A DNA stretch of 64,000 nt, taken from Alphaproteobacteria bacterium (GTDB taxonomy: Bacteria; Pseudomonadota; Alphaproteobacteria; Rhodobacterales; Rhodobacteraceae). Positions within the stretch are counted from its first letter, which is position 1, and each line of letters begins with the position of its first letter. Of the stretch, positions 17,835-25,223 are shown in pieces. The stretch covers positions 1 to 64,000 of the forward strand of contig JAUIIJ010000018.1 in the NCBI GenBank assembly GCA_030431825.1. The letters are read 5' to 3'. The notes under the pieces are model-generated. The model made no database searches and was not told where the DNA came from. It worked only from the letters and a program-made list of their open reading frames with translations. The position numbers and the translations under genes were made by a program.

Positions 17835-18548
17835 ATGCAGTCGAAGGTCCGTTTGCCGCTGTTTCTGGGGCTTTCCCTCGGTTGGATCACGGCCTGTGCG
17901 CCGCAGGTTCCCGACAGCGGCGCATCATACGCGGCGCGCGAGGCCGAACTTTCAGGCGGGGTGGCCAGCGCCGAACGGCTCACTGCGCCGGAGCCCGTGT
18001 CGAGCGAGCCGCTTGGTGCCGCCGGCACCGTATCCGCGTTGCCAGCCGGCGCCGGCGTGGCGCCGGATTCGCCCGAGGGCATCGCGGCCGAGACTGCGGC
18101 GGTTCTGGCTTCGAGTTCGACCGCCGCTCCGGGCCAGACCCCGGTCGTGGCCAGCAGCGGCCTGTCGGTCGAGAACGATTTTTCCGCCGTGTCCGAGAAC
18201 CGCACGATCCAGAGCGACGCCGCGCTGATAGCGGAGAACAGGGCCCGGTACGAGGTGATCGAACCGACGGCGCTGCCGTCGCGCAGTGGCGGATCGCAGC
18301 CCAATATCGTAGCCTATGCCCTGAGCAGCAGCCACCCCAGGGGTACGCAGCTCTACACGCGCGTCGGCATCAACCTGCAGGCACGATCCGAGCGCAAATG
18401 CGCGGACTATGCTTCTGCGGACCTTGCGCAGATCGACTTTCTTGCCAGGGGCGGTCCCGAACGCGACCGCATCGGGCTGGACCCGGACGGCGATGGCTAT
18501 GCCTGTACCTGGGATCCGGCACCGTTTCGCAGGGCGCAAAACGGGTGA
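17835..18548 (+). CDS. Lipoprotein with C-terminal excalibur-like calcium motif
   Basis: A 237-residue predicted lipoprotein. A signal sequence ends in the lipobox-like WITAC (Cys near 21), followed by a long Ala/Ser/Pro/Glu-rich linker and a compact C-terminal domain ERKCADYAS...DRIGLDPDGDGYACTWDP. That domain matches the excalibur calcium-binding motif with two Cys. The ATG at 17835 has AGGA eight bases upstream; 17826 is an alternative. The TGA overlaps the GTG start of the amidase (GTGA), so the two are coupled; a cell-envelope role is likely. The partner is unknown. Confidence 0.78.
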   Translation: MQSKVRLPLFLGLSLGWITACAPQVPDSGASYAAREAELSGGVASAERLTAPEPVSSEPLGAAGTVSALPAGAGVAPDSPEGIAAETAAVLASSSTAAPGQTPVVASSGLSVENDFSAVSENRTIQSDAALIAENRARYEVIEPTALPSRSGGSQPNIVAYALSSSHPRGTQLYTRVGINLQARSERKCADYASADLAQIDFLARGGPERDRIGLDPDGDGYACTWDPAPFRRAQNG

Positions 18549-19231
18549 CGCACACCGCGTCCGCGACGTGGGTTCCATCCCCCAATTTCGGGCCGCGGCG
18601 AGACGGGCAAAAGCCGGAACTCATCGTGATCCACTACACCGCCATGTGCAGCGCCGCTGCGGCGCTCGAGCGGCTGTGTGACCCCAAAGCCGAGGTCTCT
18701 GCACATTACCTGATTGCCGGAGATGGCACGCTCTGGCAGCTGGTTGCCGAAGAGATGCGCGCCTGGCATGCCGGCGCGGGCAATTGGCAGGGCAGGGAGG
18801 ATGTGAATTCACGTTCCATCGGTATTGAACTGGACAACACCGGACGGCACGCCTTTGCCGAACCGCAGATGGCAACACTTGAAACCCTGCTGCGCGGGGT
18901 GATGGCGCGATGGTCGATTCCCGCGTCCGGGGTGATAGGGCATTCCGACATGGCACCGGCGCGCAAACATGATCCGGGCGCGCGATTCGACTGGCGCCGC
19001 CTTGCGCTTCAGGGGCTTGCGATCTGGCCCGATGGAACGGGTCTGCCATGCGGTTTCGATGTCGATGCCGCCAGGTTCGGTTACCCGCAGGAGCCGCAGG
19101 AGGATGTCCTCGCGGCGTTCCGTGCGCGGTTCCGGCCCTGGGGGCGTGGGCCGCTCTGTGATGCGGATCGCGGCATCATGGCCAACCTCGCGCAGCGCTT
19201 TGGCGTTGACCGGGCACAGAACACCGCTTAG
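18545..19231 (+). CDS. N-acetylmuramoyl-L-alanine amidase, AmpD-like
   Basis: A 228-residue Amidase_2-fold enzyme that cleaves MurNAc-L-Ala bonds. Zinc ligands are seen in LIVIHYTAM (His), GHSDMAP (His) and HDPGARFDW (Asp); SAHYLIAGDGTLWQLVAEEMRAWHAG is the usual substrate-site segment. No signal peptide is visible, fitting AmpD-type recycling of muropeptides in the cytosol. The GTG start at 18545 overlaps the stop of the lipoprotein gene. The 3' end contains the promoter of rnpB. Confidence 0.9.
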   Translation: MTHTASATWVPSPNFGPRRDGQKPELIVIHYTAMCSAAAALERLCDPKAEVSAHYLIAGDGTLWQLVAEEMRAWHAGAGNWQGREDVNSRSIGIELDNTGRHAFAEPQMATLETLLRGVMARWSIPASGVIGHSDMAPARKHDPGARFDWRRLALQGLAIWPDGTGLPCGFDVDAARFGYPQEPQEDVLAAFRARFRPWGRGPLCDADRGIMANLAQRFGVDRAQNTA

Positions 19232-19234
19232 AGC
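19206..19234 (+). promoter_or_regulatory. Promoter of rnpB, inside the amidase 3' end
   Basis: TTGACC (19206-19211), 17 bases, then TAGAGC (19229-19234) lie over the last codons and stop of the amidase gene, seven bases before the inferred RNase P RNA 5' end. Confidence 0.65.
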
Positions 19235-19240
19235 GCAGGA

Positions 19241-19643
19241 GCGCGGAGAGCCGGATGGCCGCTGGCGTCTTCGGGCGCGAGAGGAAAGTCCGGACTCCAC
19301 AAGGCAACGGTGCCGGGTAACGCCCGGGCGGGGCAACCCGACGGATAGCGCCACAGAAAAAAACCGCCCCGGAACGCTCCGGGGTAAGGATGAAACGGTG
19401 GGGTAAGAGCCCACCGCGCCGCTGGCAACAGGGGCGGCAAGGCAAGCCCCACCGGGAGCAATGCCAAATAGGACCCCCGCGCGGGCTGGTCCCGGCAACG
19501 GGATACCGCCGCTAGGCGCGCGTTGGCCAAGAGGGGTCGGGTTGGCAGCTTGAGGTCCCCAGCAATGAGGACCCTAGAGGAATGGTCATCGACCGGCAGG
19601 GCAACCTGGCGGGAACAGAATCCGGCTTACAGGCTCTCCGCGC
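19241..19643 (+). ncRNA. rnpB: RNase P RNA, bacterial type A
   Basis: Catalytic RNA that matures tRNA 5' ends. Conserved blocks are GAGAGGAAAGTCCGGACTCC near 19289, ACAGAAAAAA, GGTAAGAGCCCACCG, and the 3' block ACAGAATCCGGCTTACA near 19614-19632. The 5' GCGGAGAGCC pairs with the 3' GGCTCTCCGC (P1 helix), which sets the ends to within a few bases. The length of about 400 nt is usual for alphaproteobacteria. Confidence 0.95.
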
Positions 19644-19661
19644 AGTTCAGCACAGATGATG

Positions 19662-19805
19662 TCAGCCCTGCTGACCGCCCACCTGCGCATCGCCCCCGGC
19701 AGGGGCGACAGGATCGATTGCAGACGAACGCTCGGCCGCCAACTGGGTGGCGGCAATTGCGACACCGCACAGGATCACGACAAGGGCAAAGGGGGGAAGA
19801 CGCAT
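19662..19805 (-). CDS. Possible 47-residue single-pass membrane peptide
   Basis: An ATG at 19805 preceded by TGGAGC opens a short frame: a hydrophobic helix (MRLPPFALVVILCGVAIAAT) followed by an Ala/Gly/Pro-rich tail ending at 19662. It could be a small exported or inner-membrane peptide. It lies between rnpB and rpmG on the opposite strand. No family is recognised; the evidence is the start signal and the helix only. Confidence 0.4.
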   Translation of the reverse strand: MRLPPFALVVILCGVAIAATQLAAERSSAIDPVAPAGGDAQVGGQQG

Positions 19806-19919
19806 AAAAAGCTCCACTGGTACAAATATCACGGTCTACAAAAACAGTGGAATGTTAACCTTTGAAGGGCTTCTTGTAAAGATTTCGCCGCGGGTCGCCG
19901 GGTTTTGGCAAATCACCTG

Positions 19920-19947
19920 TTGACTCGGGCCGCATCGCGGGTAAAAG
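19920..19947 (+). promoter_or_regulatory. Possible rpmG promoter
   Basis: TTGACT (19920-19925), 16 bases, then TAAAAG (19942-19947), about 65 bases before the rpmG start. Confidence 0.45.
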
Positions 19948-20013
19948 CGCACGCTCAGATAGATTTTCCAAAGGGTCCGCCGCAGGCTGGCCTTTTGTTG
20001 CAGGAGAGATACC

Positions 20014-20181
20014 ATGGCGAAGCCGACCACAATCAAAATCCGCCTGAACTCGACCGCAGGCACGGGCCATTTCTATGTCACCAAGAAGAATGCCCGCACC
20101 ATGACCGAGAAGATGGTCGTTCGCAAATACGATCCGGTTGCCCGCAAGCATGTCGAGTACAAGGAAGGCAAGATCAAGTAA
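20014..20181 (+). CDS. rpmG: 50S ribosomal protein L33
   Basis: A 55-residue L33 of the large ribosomal subunit: [22 protein letters not shown], then [22 protein letters not shown]. It lacks the CxxC pairs of zinc-binding L33, so it is the Cys-free form. The ATG follows CAGGAGAGA. A strong terminator follows at 20208-20235, so it is a single-gene transcript. Confidence 0.96.
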   Translation: MAKPTTIKIRLNSTAGTGHFYVTKKNARTMTEKMVVRKYDPVARKHVEYKEGKIK

Positions 20182-20207
20182 GCCTTTCGCAACCGCGAAA
20201 CCGAGAT

Positions 20208-20235
20208 GGGCTGCGCCGGGGCGCGGCCCTTTTTC
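20208..20235 (+). terminator. Rho-independent terminator of rpmG
   Basis: GGGCTGCGCC pairs with GGCGCGGCCC (one wobble), followed by TTTTT. Confidence 0.8.
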
Positions 20236-20324
20236 GTTGCGACCCTGCCGCATCGCGCGCTGGCGGGTGCTCCTTTGTCCACGCAATGCCGGTCTGTCGC
20301 CGCCCCGGACGTGAAGGCGAAAGG

Positions 20325-20356
20325 CGAAAAAAAGGCCGGTCAGATGGACCGGCCTC
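20325..20356 (-). terminator. Minus-strand terminator without an obvious intact gene
   Basis: On the minus strand AGGCCGGT-CCATCTG-ACCGGCCT is followed by TTTTTTT. It implies a minus-strand transcript from 20.4-20.7 kb, where only the micro-ORF and a broken frame are seen. Confidence 0.75.
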
Positions 20357-20626
20357 TGGTGTTTGGGATGTTTCGGCAATTATCCCCGATTGCCCAGCAC
20401 TTGCCGCTCCTCGGGTACACTGCACAGAGCGATGCCGCAGCAGAGCCCGGCAAGCCCGCCAATCCGAGATATTCAGCTCAACGCGAGCACGATCAATGCC
20501 GGCACGGGAACGAGCGGGGAGCCCAAACATGACAGAGGACAACTTCGGTTGGTGAAGACCAGCCGAGCGCACTTTGGCCTGGCTGGACCGTTGCCGCAGA
20601 CTGGCCAAGGAATAGAGAGTTCCATT

Positions 20627-20701
20627 GAAATCGCAGAAGCACGGTGCCTCATCGCACACATGAGGCGGATGGTCGGGACCCTCGCAACAGATTGAAATCA
20701 T
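20627..20701 (-). CDS. Cys-rich micro-ORF A (N-terminal part only supported)
   Basis: From the ATG at 20701 the peptide begins MISICCEGPDHPPHVCDEAP with further Cys after it. It matches micro-ORF B (21190) in the spacing ISICC-x2-P-x3-P-x2-CDE-x-PC, at both DNA and protein level. The frame stays open to 20174, but that tail overlaps a terminator and rpmG and is unlikely to be real, so only the similar portion is given. The closely spaced Cys suggest metal binding. No known family. Confidence 0.35.
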
Positions 20702-20827
20702 TCCATTTCGAACTGGCTTCTCAGACATTGAACCGCAAATGCAGTGACTGGTTCTTCATCGCGGTATGCGGGCGACTGGGAAAGAACAGCGACGACGAGA
20801 TTCTCACTCTCTTTTAAGCGAAATCGC

Positions 20828-20856
20828 TTGAACGGACTGTCTGATACGTTTAAAGG
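20828..20856 (+). promoter_or_regulatory. Promoter of tRNA-Thr
   Basis: TTGAAC (20828-20833), 17 bases, TAAAGG (20851-20856), 12 bases before the mature tRNA. Confidence 0.5.
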
Positions 20857-20868
20857 CACGGGCGGTCC

Positions 20869-20944
20869 GCCTCAATAGCTCAGCTGGTAGAGCAGGTCCT
20901 TCGTAAGGACAAGGTCGGGGGTTCGAGTCCCTCTTGAGGCACCA
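20869..20944 (+). tRNA. tRNA-Thr (CGT)
   Basis: GCCTCAA at 20869 pairs with TTGAGGC at 20934-20940, then A-CCA. The anticodon loop TTCGTAA gives CGT, reading ACG. The D and T arms (GGTTCGAGTCC) are normal. Confidence 0.96.
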
Positions 20945-21076
20945 TTCTTCTCCATCTTCAATGAAGATTCTGACCTGGAATCAACACCTTCGGCACAGCC
21001 GCGAGGTGACGTTTGCGCTTTCGATTTTCAGACATCCGGGCCAGGCTGCGCTCAGGATTGGCTGAAAAGCGTCACA

Positions 21077-21190
21077 TCATGACTGACACTTCCGGTCACC
21101 TGATCGAGTGGTGCGTTCACAGCGCGGGCATGGATCCTCATCGCACATGTCAGGCGCATAACCAGGGCAAGCGCAACAGATTGAAATCAC
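21077..21190 (-). CDS. Cys-rich micro-ORF B
   Basis: A 37-codon frame from a GTG at 21190: VISICCACPGYAPDMCDEDP followed by CPRCERTTRSG and a stop at 21077. It shares ISICC-x2-P-x3-P-x2-CDE-x-PC with micro-ORF A on the other side of tRNA-Thr, and the two start codons align. An ATG at 21265 in the same frame would overlap the terminator of the Bax1-I gene. Eight Cys in 37 residues suggest metal binding or a redox role. No family is known to me. Confidence 0.4.
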   Translation of the reverse strand: MISICCACPGYAPDMCDEDPCPRCERTTRSGDRKCQS

Positions 21191-21251
21191 CCATCCCGTT
21201 TTGAATCGGGCTCTAAGGTTTGCGTGGTCTCTCTGAAGCGCCATGGCCGAA

Positions 21252-21286
21252 AAAAAGCCTGCCAAGACAGGGGTCTCGGCAGGCTT
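21252..21286 (-). terminator. Rho-independent terminator of the Bax1-I gene
   Basis: On the minus strand AAGCCTGCC pairs with GGCAGGCTT around a 14-base loop and is followed by a run of T. Confidence 0.75.
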
Positions 21287-21316
21287 TGGAGTGTCCTGTA
21301 AGGACGCGATAGGTAT

Positions 21317-22099
21317 TTATTCCCGATTGCCCAGCAGTTGCAGCAGGAACATGAACATGTTGATGAAGTCGAGATACAGGTTCAGGGCACCCATGATCGC
21401 GGCCTTGCCCAGCCATTCGGTGTCACCGGAATGCGCCATCTGCACATAGGTGTTCTTGATGTTCTGGGTGTCGTACGCGGTCAGGCCTGCGAAGATCAGC
21501 ACGCCGAGGATCGAGATTGCGAAGGACAGACCGGGCATCGGCCAGAAGATGTTCACGATCGAGGCCACGATCAGGCCGATCACGCCCATGATCAGGAAGC
21601 TGCCCCAGCCAGAGATGTCTTTCTTGGTGGTATAACCCCAGAGCGACAGGCCGGCGAATGCGATCGCGGTGATCAGGAACACCTGCATGATCGAGTAGCC
21701 CGTGAATACGAGGAAGATCGAACTGATCGAAACGCCCATCACGGCGGCAAATAGATAGAACACGGTCTGCGCGGTGGCGGCCGACATGCGGTTGATCCCG
21801 GCGCTGAAGCCGAAAACAAAGGCGAGCGGCGCAAACATCACCACCCATCTCAGGGGCGAGGTATAGAGTGCGGCTCCGAGTCCGGTCAGATACTGATCTG
21901 CTCCGATCTGGTATGCGGTCGGTACACTGCTCACCGCGAGGCCGGACAGGGCCCAGGCGGCGGCGAACGTGATCAGCATGCCTACGGACATCGTGCCGTA
22001 GACCTTGTTCATGTGCGCACGCAGGCCTTCGTCGATCGCCGCACTGCGCACACCGGCAGCAGTCCGGCCTGTCATGTGACTCGTGTCGAATTCAGCCAT
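21317..22099 (-). CDS. Bax inhibitor-1/YccA family membrane protein
   Basis: A 260-residue inner-membrane protein with about seven hydrophobic segments after a 40-residue soluble N-terminus (MAEFDTSHMTGRTAAGVRSAAIDEGL). YMTVGMLITFAAAWALSG-like and AYDTQNIKNTY segments mark the Bax1-I family; the Asp in LTAYDTQ corresponds to the conserved pH/calcium-sensing region. Bacterial homologues are proposed calcium-leak channels or stress proteins. GGAG precedes the start, and a terminator follows the stop. Confidence 0.92.
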   Translation of the reverse strand: MAEFDTSHMTGRTAAGVRSAAIDEGLRAHMNKVYGTMSVGMLITFAAAWALSGLAVSSVPTAYQIGADQYLTGLGAALYTSPLRWVVMFAPLAFVFGFSAGINRMSAATAQTVFYLFAAVMGVSISSIFLVFTGYSIMQVFLITAIAFAGLSLWGYTTKKDISGWGSFLIMGVIGLIVASIVNIFWPMPGLSFAISILGVLIFAGLTAYDTQNIKNTYVQMAHSGDTEWLGKAAIMGALNLYLDFINMFMFLLQLLGNRE

Positions 22100-22190
22100 T
22101 CAAGGTCTCCGTTCATATCAAAAAGGTGCCGCCGGATCGGTCCGACAGCTTTCTCTTCGAATATTGTACCCGCAGCAGGCTTTTTCAAGT

Positions 22191-22205
22191 GAATCCGACG
22201 GATTC
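22191..22205. promoter_or_regulatory. 15-bp palindrome GAATCCG-A-CGGATTC
   Basis: Perfect 7-bp arms lie between the DUF1127 stop (22272) and the Bax1-I start (22099), in the Bax1-I promoter region. No cognate regulator is known. Confidence 0.35.
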
Positions 22206-22271
22206 GATTGCGGAAATTCGAGCAAGTCTGCGGCGGCGGAGAGACGTCGGCACCGATGGCTTTGCGCAGGC

Positions 22272-22481
22272 TCAGAGACGCCAGTTTGCAGGTGCGTCCC
22301 ACACCGGACGGCGGGCTTCGGCCTCGGCTTGGCGGCGGGTGACGCCGATGTCGTCCAGGGCAGCATCATCGAGCCGCGCGAGCGCACGGCGCTGTCGCCA
22401 GAGACCCACCCGCCGCGCCAGCCGGGACATGAGTGCGCTGCGCGAGCGATGCAGATGAGCGGGTATGGAAATATTGGCCAT
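22272..22481 (-). CDS. DUF1127 (YjiS-like) small protein
   Basis: A 69-residue basic protein. The C-terminal DUF1127 core is ALARLDDAALDDIGVTRRQA followed by EAEARRPVWDAP. Alphaproteobacterial DUF1127 proteins are small RNA-binding or regulatory proteins linked to phosphate and stress responses in some species; the role here is unproven. It diverges from a LysR regulator, and two matching 15-bp palindromes lie in the shared promoter, so LysR control is likely. Confidence 0.88.
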   Translation of the reverse strand: MANISIPAHLHRSRSALMSRLARRVGLWRQRRALARLDDAALDDIGVTRRQAEAEARRPVWDAPANWRL

Positions 22482-22523
22482 GATGCGTGTCCTTTCATGT
22501 TTGCGATGGAATGTCGCCGTTCA

Positions 22524-22562
22524 ATCAATTGTCTTGATATATGCGCAATCATGATCCATGAT
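22524..22562. promoter_or_regulatory. Two LysR-type boxes, ATCA-N7-TGAT
   Basis: ATCAA-TTGTC-TTGAT (22524-22538) and ATCATG-ATC-CATGAT (22548-22562) are perfect palindromes. Each contains a T-N11-A, and their centres are 24 bp apart. They lie in the divergent gap between DUF1127 and the LysR gene. Confidence 0.6.
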
Positions 22563-22603
22563 GAAAGCCAATATTTGTTAGGCTATGCATCAGGGAACGT
22601 GAT

Positions 22604-23485
22604 ATGCGAAATCTCGACATAACCACGCTGCGCTCATTCGTGGCGGTCGCCGATACCGGTGGTGTGACGCGCGCGGCGGGGGTCTTGAACCTGACCCAAT
22701 CCGCGGTTTCGATGCAGCTCAAGCGGCTGGAGGAACTGCTCGGGCTGGAACTGCTCGACCGGACGGGTCGCACGGTCGCGCTGACCGCCTCTGGCGAGCA
22801 GCTTCTGACCTATGCCCGCCGCATGGTGGTGCTGAATGATGAACTGATCACGCGGCTGACCGATCAGGCCTTTGAAGGCGAGATCGTTCTGGGGGTGCCC
22901 CATGACATCGTTTATCCGGCGATCCCGCGCGTGATGCAGCAGTTTCACGCGGCCTATCCCCGCATGCGGGTCCAGCTGGTAACCGGCAACAGTCGCGATC
23001 TGAAAGCCCGGTTCGAGCGTGGCGAATGTCACATGATCCTGACGACCGAGGCCGAGATAGTATCGGGTGCCGAGGGGCTGACCTCGATCCCGCTGGTCTG
23101 GGTCGGCGCGCCGGGCGGGGCGGCGTGGCGAAAGCAGCCGCTGGGTCTTGCGCAGGGGCGTAATTGCAGCTTTCGGCCTATCGTGCTGCGGGCTCTGGAA
23201 GGGGCGGGGATCGATTGGGATTCGGCGCTCGACAGTGACTCGGACCGCACCATCGAGGCGACGGTGGCGGCGGACCTGGCGGTCATGGTGGTTCTGGACG
23301 GGACACAGCCGCCGCACCTGGAGGTGATCCAGCATTGCGGCGCGCTGCCGCCCCTGCCGGTGAACCACATCAACTTCTACGGCGGCGACAGTGCGTCGGG
23401 CGAGGTGCCCGAGACGCTCGCAGGGCTGCTGCGTGCGGCGTTTGCCGACATGGCACCCCGCACGCGACTGAAGGTGGCCGGCTGA
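22604..23485 (+). CDS. LysR family transcriptional regulator
   Basis: A 293-residue LTTR. The N-terminal helix-turn-helix is LDITTLRSFVAVADTGGVTRAAGVLNLTQSAVSMQLKRLEELLG (about 4-50, named here only by its ends and key SQ/AVS core), followed by a substrate-binding domain from about 90 (GEIVLGVPHDIVYPAIPRVM). It is divergent from DUF1127, a pairing common in related genomes, with two LTTR boxes between them. Its stop is three bases from the stop of the convergent quinone oxidoreductase. The effector is unknown. Confidence 0.92.
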   Translation: MRNLDITTLRSFVAVADTGGVTRAAGVLNLTQSAVSMQLKRLEELLGLELLDRTGRTVALTASGEQLLTYARRMVVLNDELITRLTDQAFEGEIVLGVPHDIVYPAIPRVMQQFHAAYPRMRVQLVTGNSRDLKARFERGECHMILTTEAEIVSGAEGLTSIPLVWVGAPGGAAWRKQPLGLAQGRNCSFRPIVLRALEGAGIDWDSALDSDSDRTIEATVAADLAVMVVLDGTQPPHLEVIQHCGALPPLPVNHINFYGGDSASGEVPETLAGLLRAAFADMAPRTRLKVAG

Positions 23486-23488
23486 GCC

Positions 23489-24448
23489 TCAGTCGGGGCG
23501 GATGACCACCTTGCCTGTGGATTTGCGACTGCGCAGCAGTTCCATGCCCTCGGCGACCCGGCTCAGAGGCAGGCTGTGGCTGACATGTGGATGCAGCCGT
23601 CCGGCACTGTGCCAGTCGATGAGCTGCCGGAAGCTGTCCCGCACGAGGTCGGGACGGAACTTCATGTAGCCTCCGATATAGAACCCCAGAACCGACAGGT
23701 TCTTGACCAGCAGGTGGTTGGCCGGAATTTGCGGCACCTCGCCGCTGGCAAAGCCGATTGGCAGCAGCCGGCCCTCGGGCCTGCAGGCCCTGAACGCGGC
23801 CTTGAAGGCAGCGCCGCCGACCGCATCATAGACGACATCGGCCCCCCCCAGCTCCAGCACACGTGCGCGCAGATCCTCGGAATCTTCCACAAGGTGATCG
23901 GCACCCGCCGCGCGCGCGACATCGAGCTTGTCCGCGCCCCGGGCATGGGCAATCACGGTGGCCCCCATCAGCTTGCCGATCTCGACAGCGGTCAGCCCGA
24001 CGCCCCCCGCGGCCCCGGTGACCAAAAGTGTTTCGCCCGCTTGCAACCGCGCGCGGTGCGCCAGCGCCATGTGGCTGGTGCCATATGCGATCTGCAACGC
24101 GGCCGCGTGATCAAAGCTCATGCTGTCGGGAATCGCAATTGCGCGCGCGGCGTCGAACACGCCGAATTCCGCCAGACCACCCTGACCCGAGAAGACAGCG
24201 ACGCGATCACCCACTGAAAGATTGTCCACCGATTCGCCTGTTTTCGTGACGATTCCCGACAATTCCATCCCAAGCGTAAACGGTGCATCGGGAATATCCT
24301 GATATGTTCCTTTTTGTGTCAGCAGGTCGGCGAAGTTCAATCCGCAGGCCATCACGCGGACCTGGATCTGGCCGGTTCCGGGATCGGGAACCGGGATTTC
24401 CGCAAGCTCTGCTACACCCCCCTTGGTTGCTATGTGATAGGCGAGCAT
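23489..24448 (-). CDS. NADPH:quinone oxidoreductase family protein (MDR superfamily)
   Basis: A 319-residue medium-chain reductase without structural zinc Cys. The catalytic N-terminal domain has GLNFADLLTQKGTYQ; the Rossmann domain has LLVTGAAGGVGLTAVEIGKLMGA near 140-162. It probably reduces quinones or conjugated enones with NADPH in the cytosol. The ATG at 24448 follows CAAGGA; longer frames upstream lack a ribosome site. It is convergent with the LysR gene. Confidence 0.9.
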   Translation of the reverse strand: MLAYHIATKGGVAELAEIPVPDPGTGQIQVRVMACGLNFADLLTQKGTYQDIPDAPFTLGMELSGIVTKTGESVDNLSVGDRVAVFSGQGGLAEFGVFDAARAIAIPDSMSFDHAAALQIAYGTSHMALAHRARLQAGETLLVTGAAGGVGLTAVEIGKLMGATVIAHARGADKLDVARAAGADHLVEDSEDLRARVLELGGADVVYDAVGGAAFKAAFRACRPEGRLLPIGFASGEVPQIPANHLLVKNLSVLGFYIGGYMKFRPDLVRDSFRQLIDWHSAGRLHPHVSHSLPLSRVAEGMELLRSRKSTGKVVIRPD

Positions 24449-24787
24449 ATCAAAATCCTTGTGTTTGCGAAGGTTTAAGGTGAATGTTGAAGACAAGTTA
24501 AACGTGTCGTACAGGGAATTCGATAGTCGGCTTGAGCTCAAGCCGGGCAATTGCGGTCACGTCAGGATCTGTTTCCAAAGCGGCACAAATACAACTTTAG
24601 CCAGAAGTAACTTCCCGCTTACCGCGAGTCGCTTGTCTTGAATTCAACTCAAAAGCCCTTAGTATCAGCGCCGTGGAGTGGTTCGGGTCTGGCCAAGGCG
24701 GTTTTGCACGGGTTGACTGTGTCAGCCGTCGTGGTTGAAACCAGCGGTCGCGCCTGAATGTTAATTAGTTTTGCAAAGGAGAAATGT
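24449..24787. other. Divergent intergenic region with an 18-bp perfect palindrome
   Basis: No gene. CGGCTTGAG-CTCAAGCCG (24528-24545) is a perfect 18-bp palindrome about 80 bases upstream of the quinone oxidoreductase. TTGAATTCAA (24638-24647) is a second one. The end carries the ribosome site AAAGGAG of the HTH regulator. Confidence 0.5.
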
Positions 24788-25159
24788 ATGACTCACCCTG
24801 TAGATGTGCATGTGGGAAAGCGCGTTCGTCACCGTCGATGGTTGATCGGCATGACACAGCAGCAGTTGGCCGAGCAGGTCGGAATCAAGTTTCAGCAGAT
24901 CCAGAAATACGAAACCGGGGCCAACCGCGTCAGCGCATCCCGCCTCTGGGACATCGCGGATGCACTGGACGTGCCGGTAAGCTTCTTCTTTGAAGGTCTC
25001 GAAGAGGCAGAGCGGGCCGAGGGTGACAAATCGATGGTCCCGACCGATCTCATGGGTGACAAAGAGGCGCTCGACCTTGTGCGCTCCTACTATGCGATCC
25101 CGGAGAACCAGCGCCGCAGGTTGTTTGAACTGGCCCGTGTTCTGAGCGACGTCGCCTGA
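24788..25159 (+). CDS. XRE/Cro-type regulator, PraR-like
   Basis: A 123-residue regulator. The HTH (about 9-65) reads DVHVGKRVRHRRWLIGMTQQ, then VGIKFQQIQKYETGANRVSA and ALDVPVSFFFEGL. This is the signature of the alphaproteobacterial PraR group, which affects quorum sensing, biofilm or nitrogen-fixation genes in rhizobia. A C-terminal acidic helical part ends in RRRLFELARVL. The start at 24788 follows AAAGGAGAAATGT; the earlier in-frame ATG is less likely. It sits 64 bases before the histidinol-phosphatase-type gene. Confidence 0.88.
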   Translation: MTHPVDVHVGKRVRHRRWLIGMTQQQLAEQVGIKFQQIQKYETGANRVSASRLWDIADALDVPVSFFFEGLEEAERAEGDKSMVPTDLMGDKEALDLVRSYYAIPENQRRRLFELARVLSDVA

Positions 25160-25223
25160 TCCGGAAATTGATCCGGACGAAGACGCGCTTGCATTTACCG
25201 TGGAGGACTGGCAGTTGCCTGCC

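Larger units (their letters stand above)
20182..20868. other. Gene-poor region between rpmG and tRNA-Thr
   Basis: It holds the rpmG terminator, a facing minus-strand terminator (20325-20356) and a Cys-rich micro-ORF (start 20701). A long minus-strand frame through it has little protein character after its first 25 codons. A separate frame near 20380-20450 (GLAGLCCGIALCSVPEE...LGNRG) looks like the end of a broken small gene. Confidence 0.45.
20945..21316. other. Gene-poor region between tRNA-Thr and the Bax1-I gene
   Basis: It contains micro-ORF B (21077-21190) and the terminator of the Bax1-I gene (21252-21286). Nothing else is supported. Confidence 0.5.

Noticed and set aside
20174-20701. 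Full-length minus-strand frame containing micro-ORF A
   Set aside because: Beyond about 25 codons it crosses a terminator and rpmG and has no protein-like pattern.
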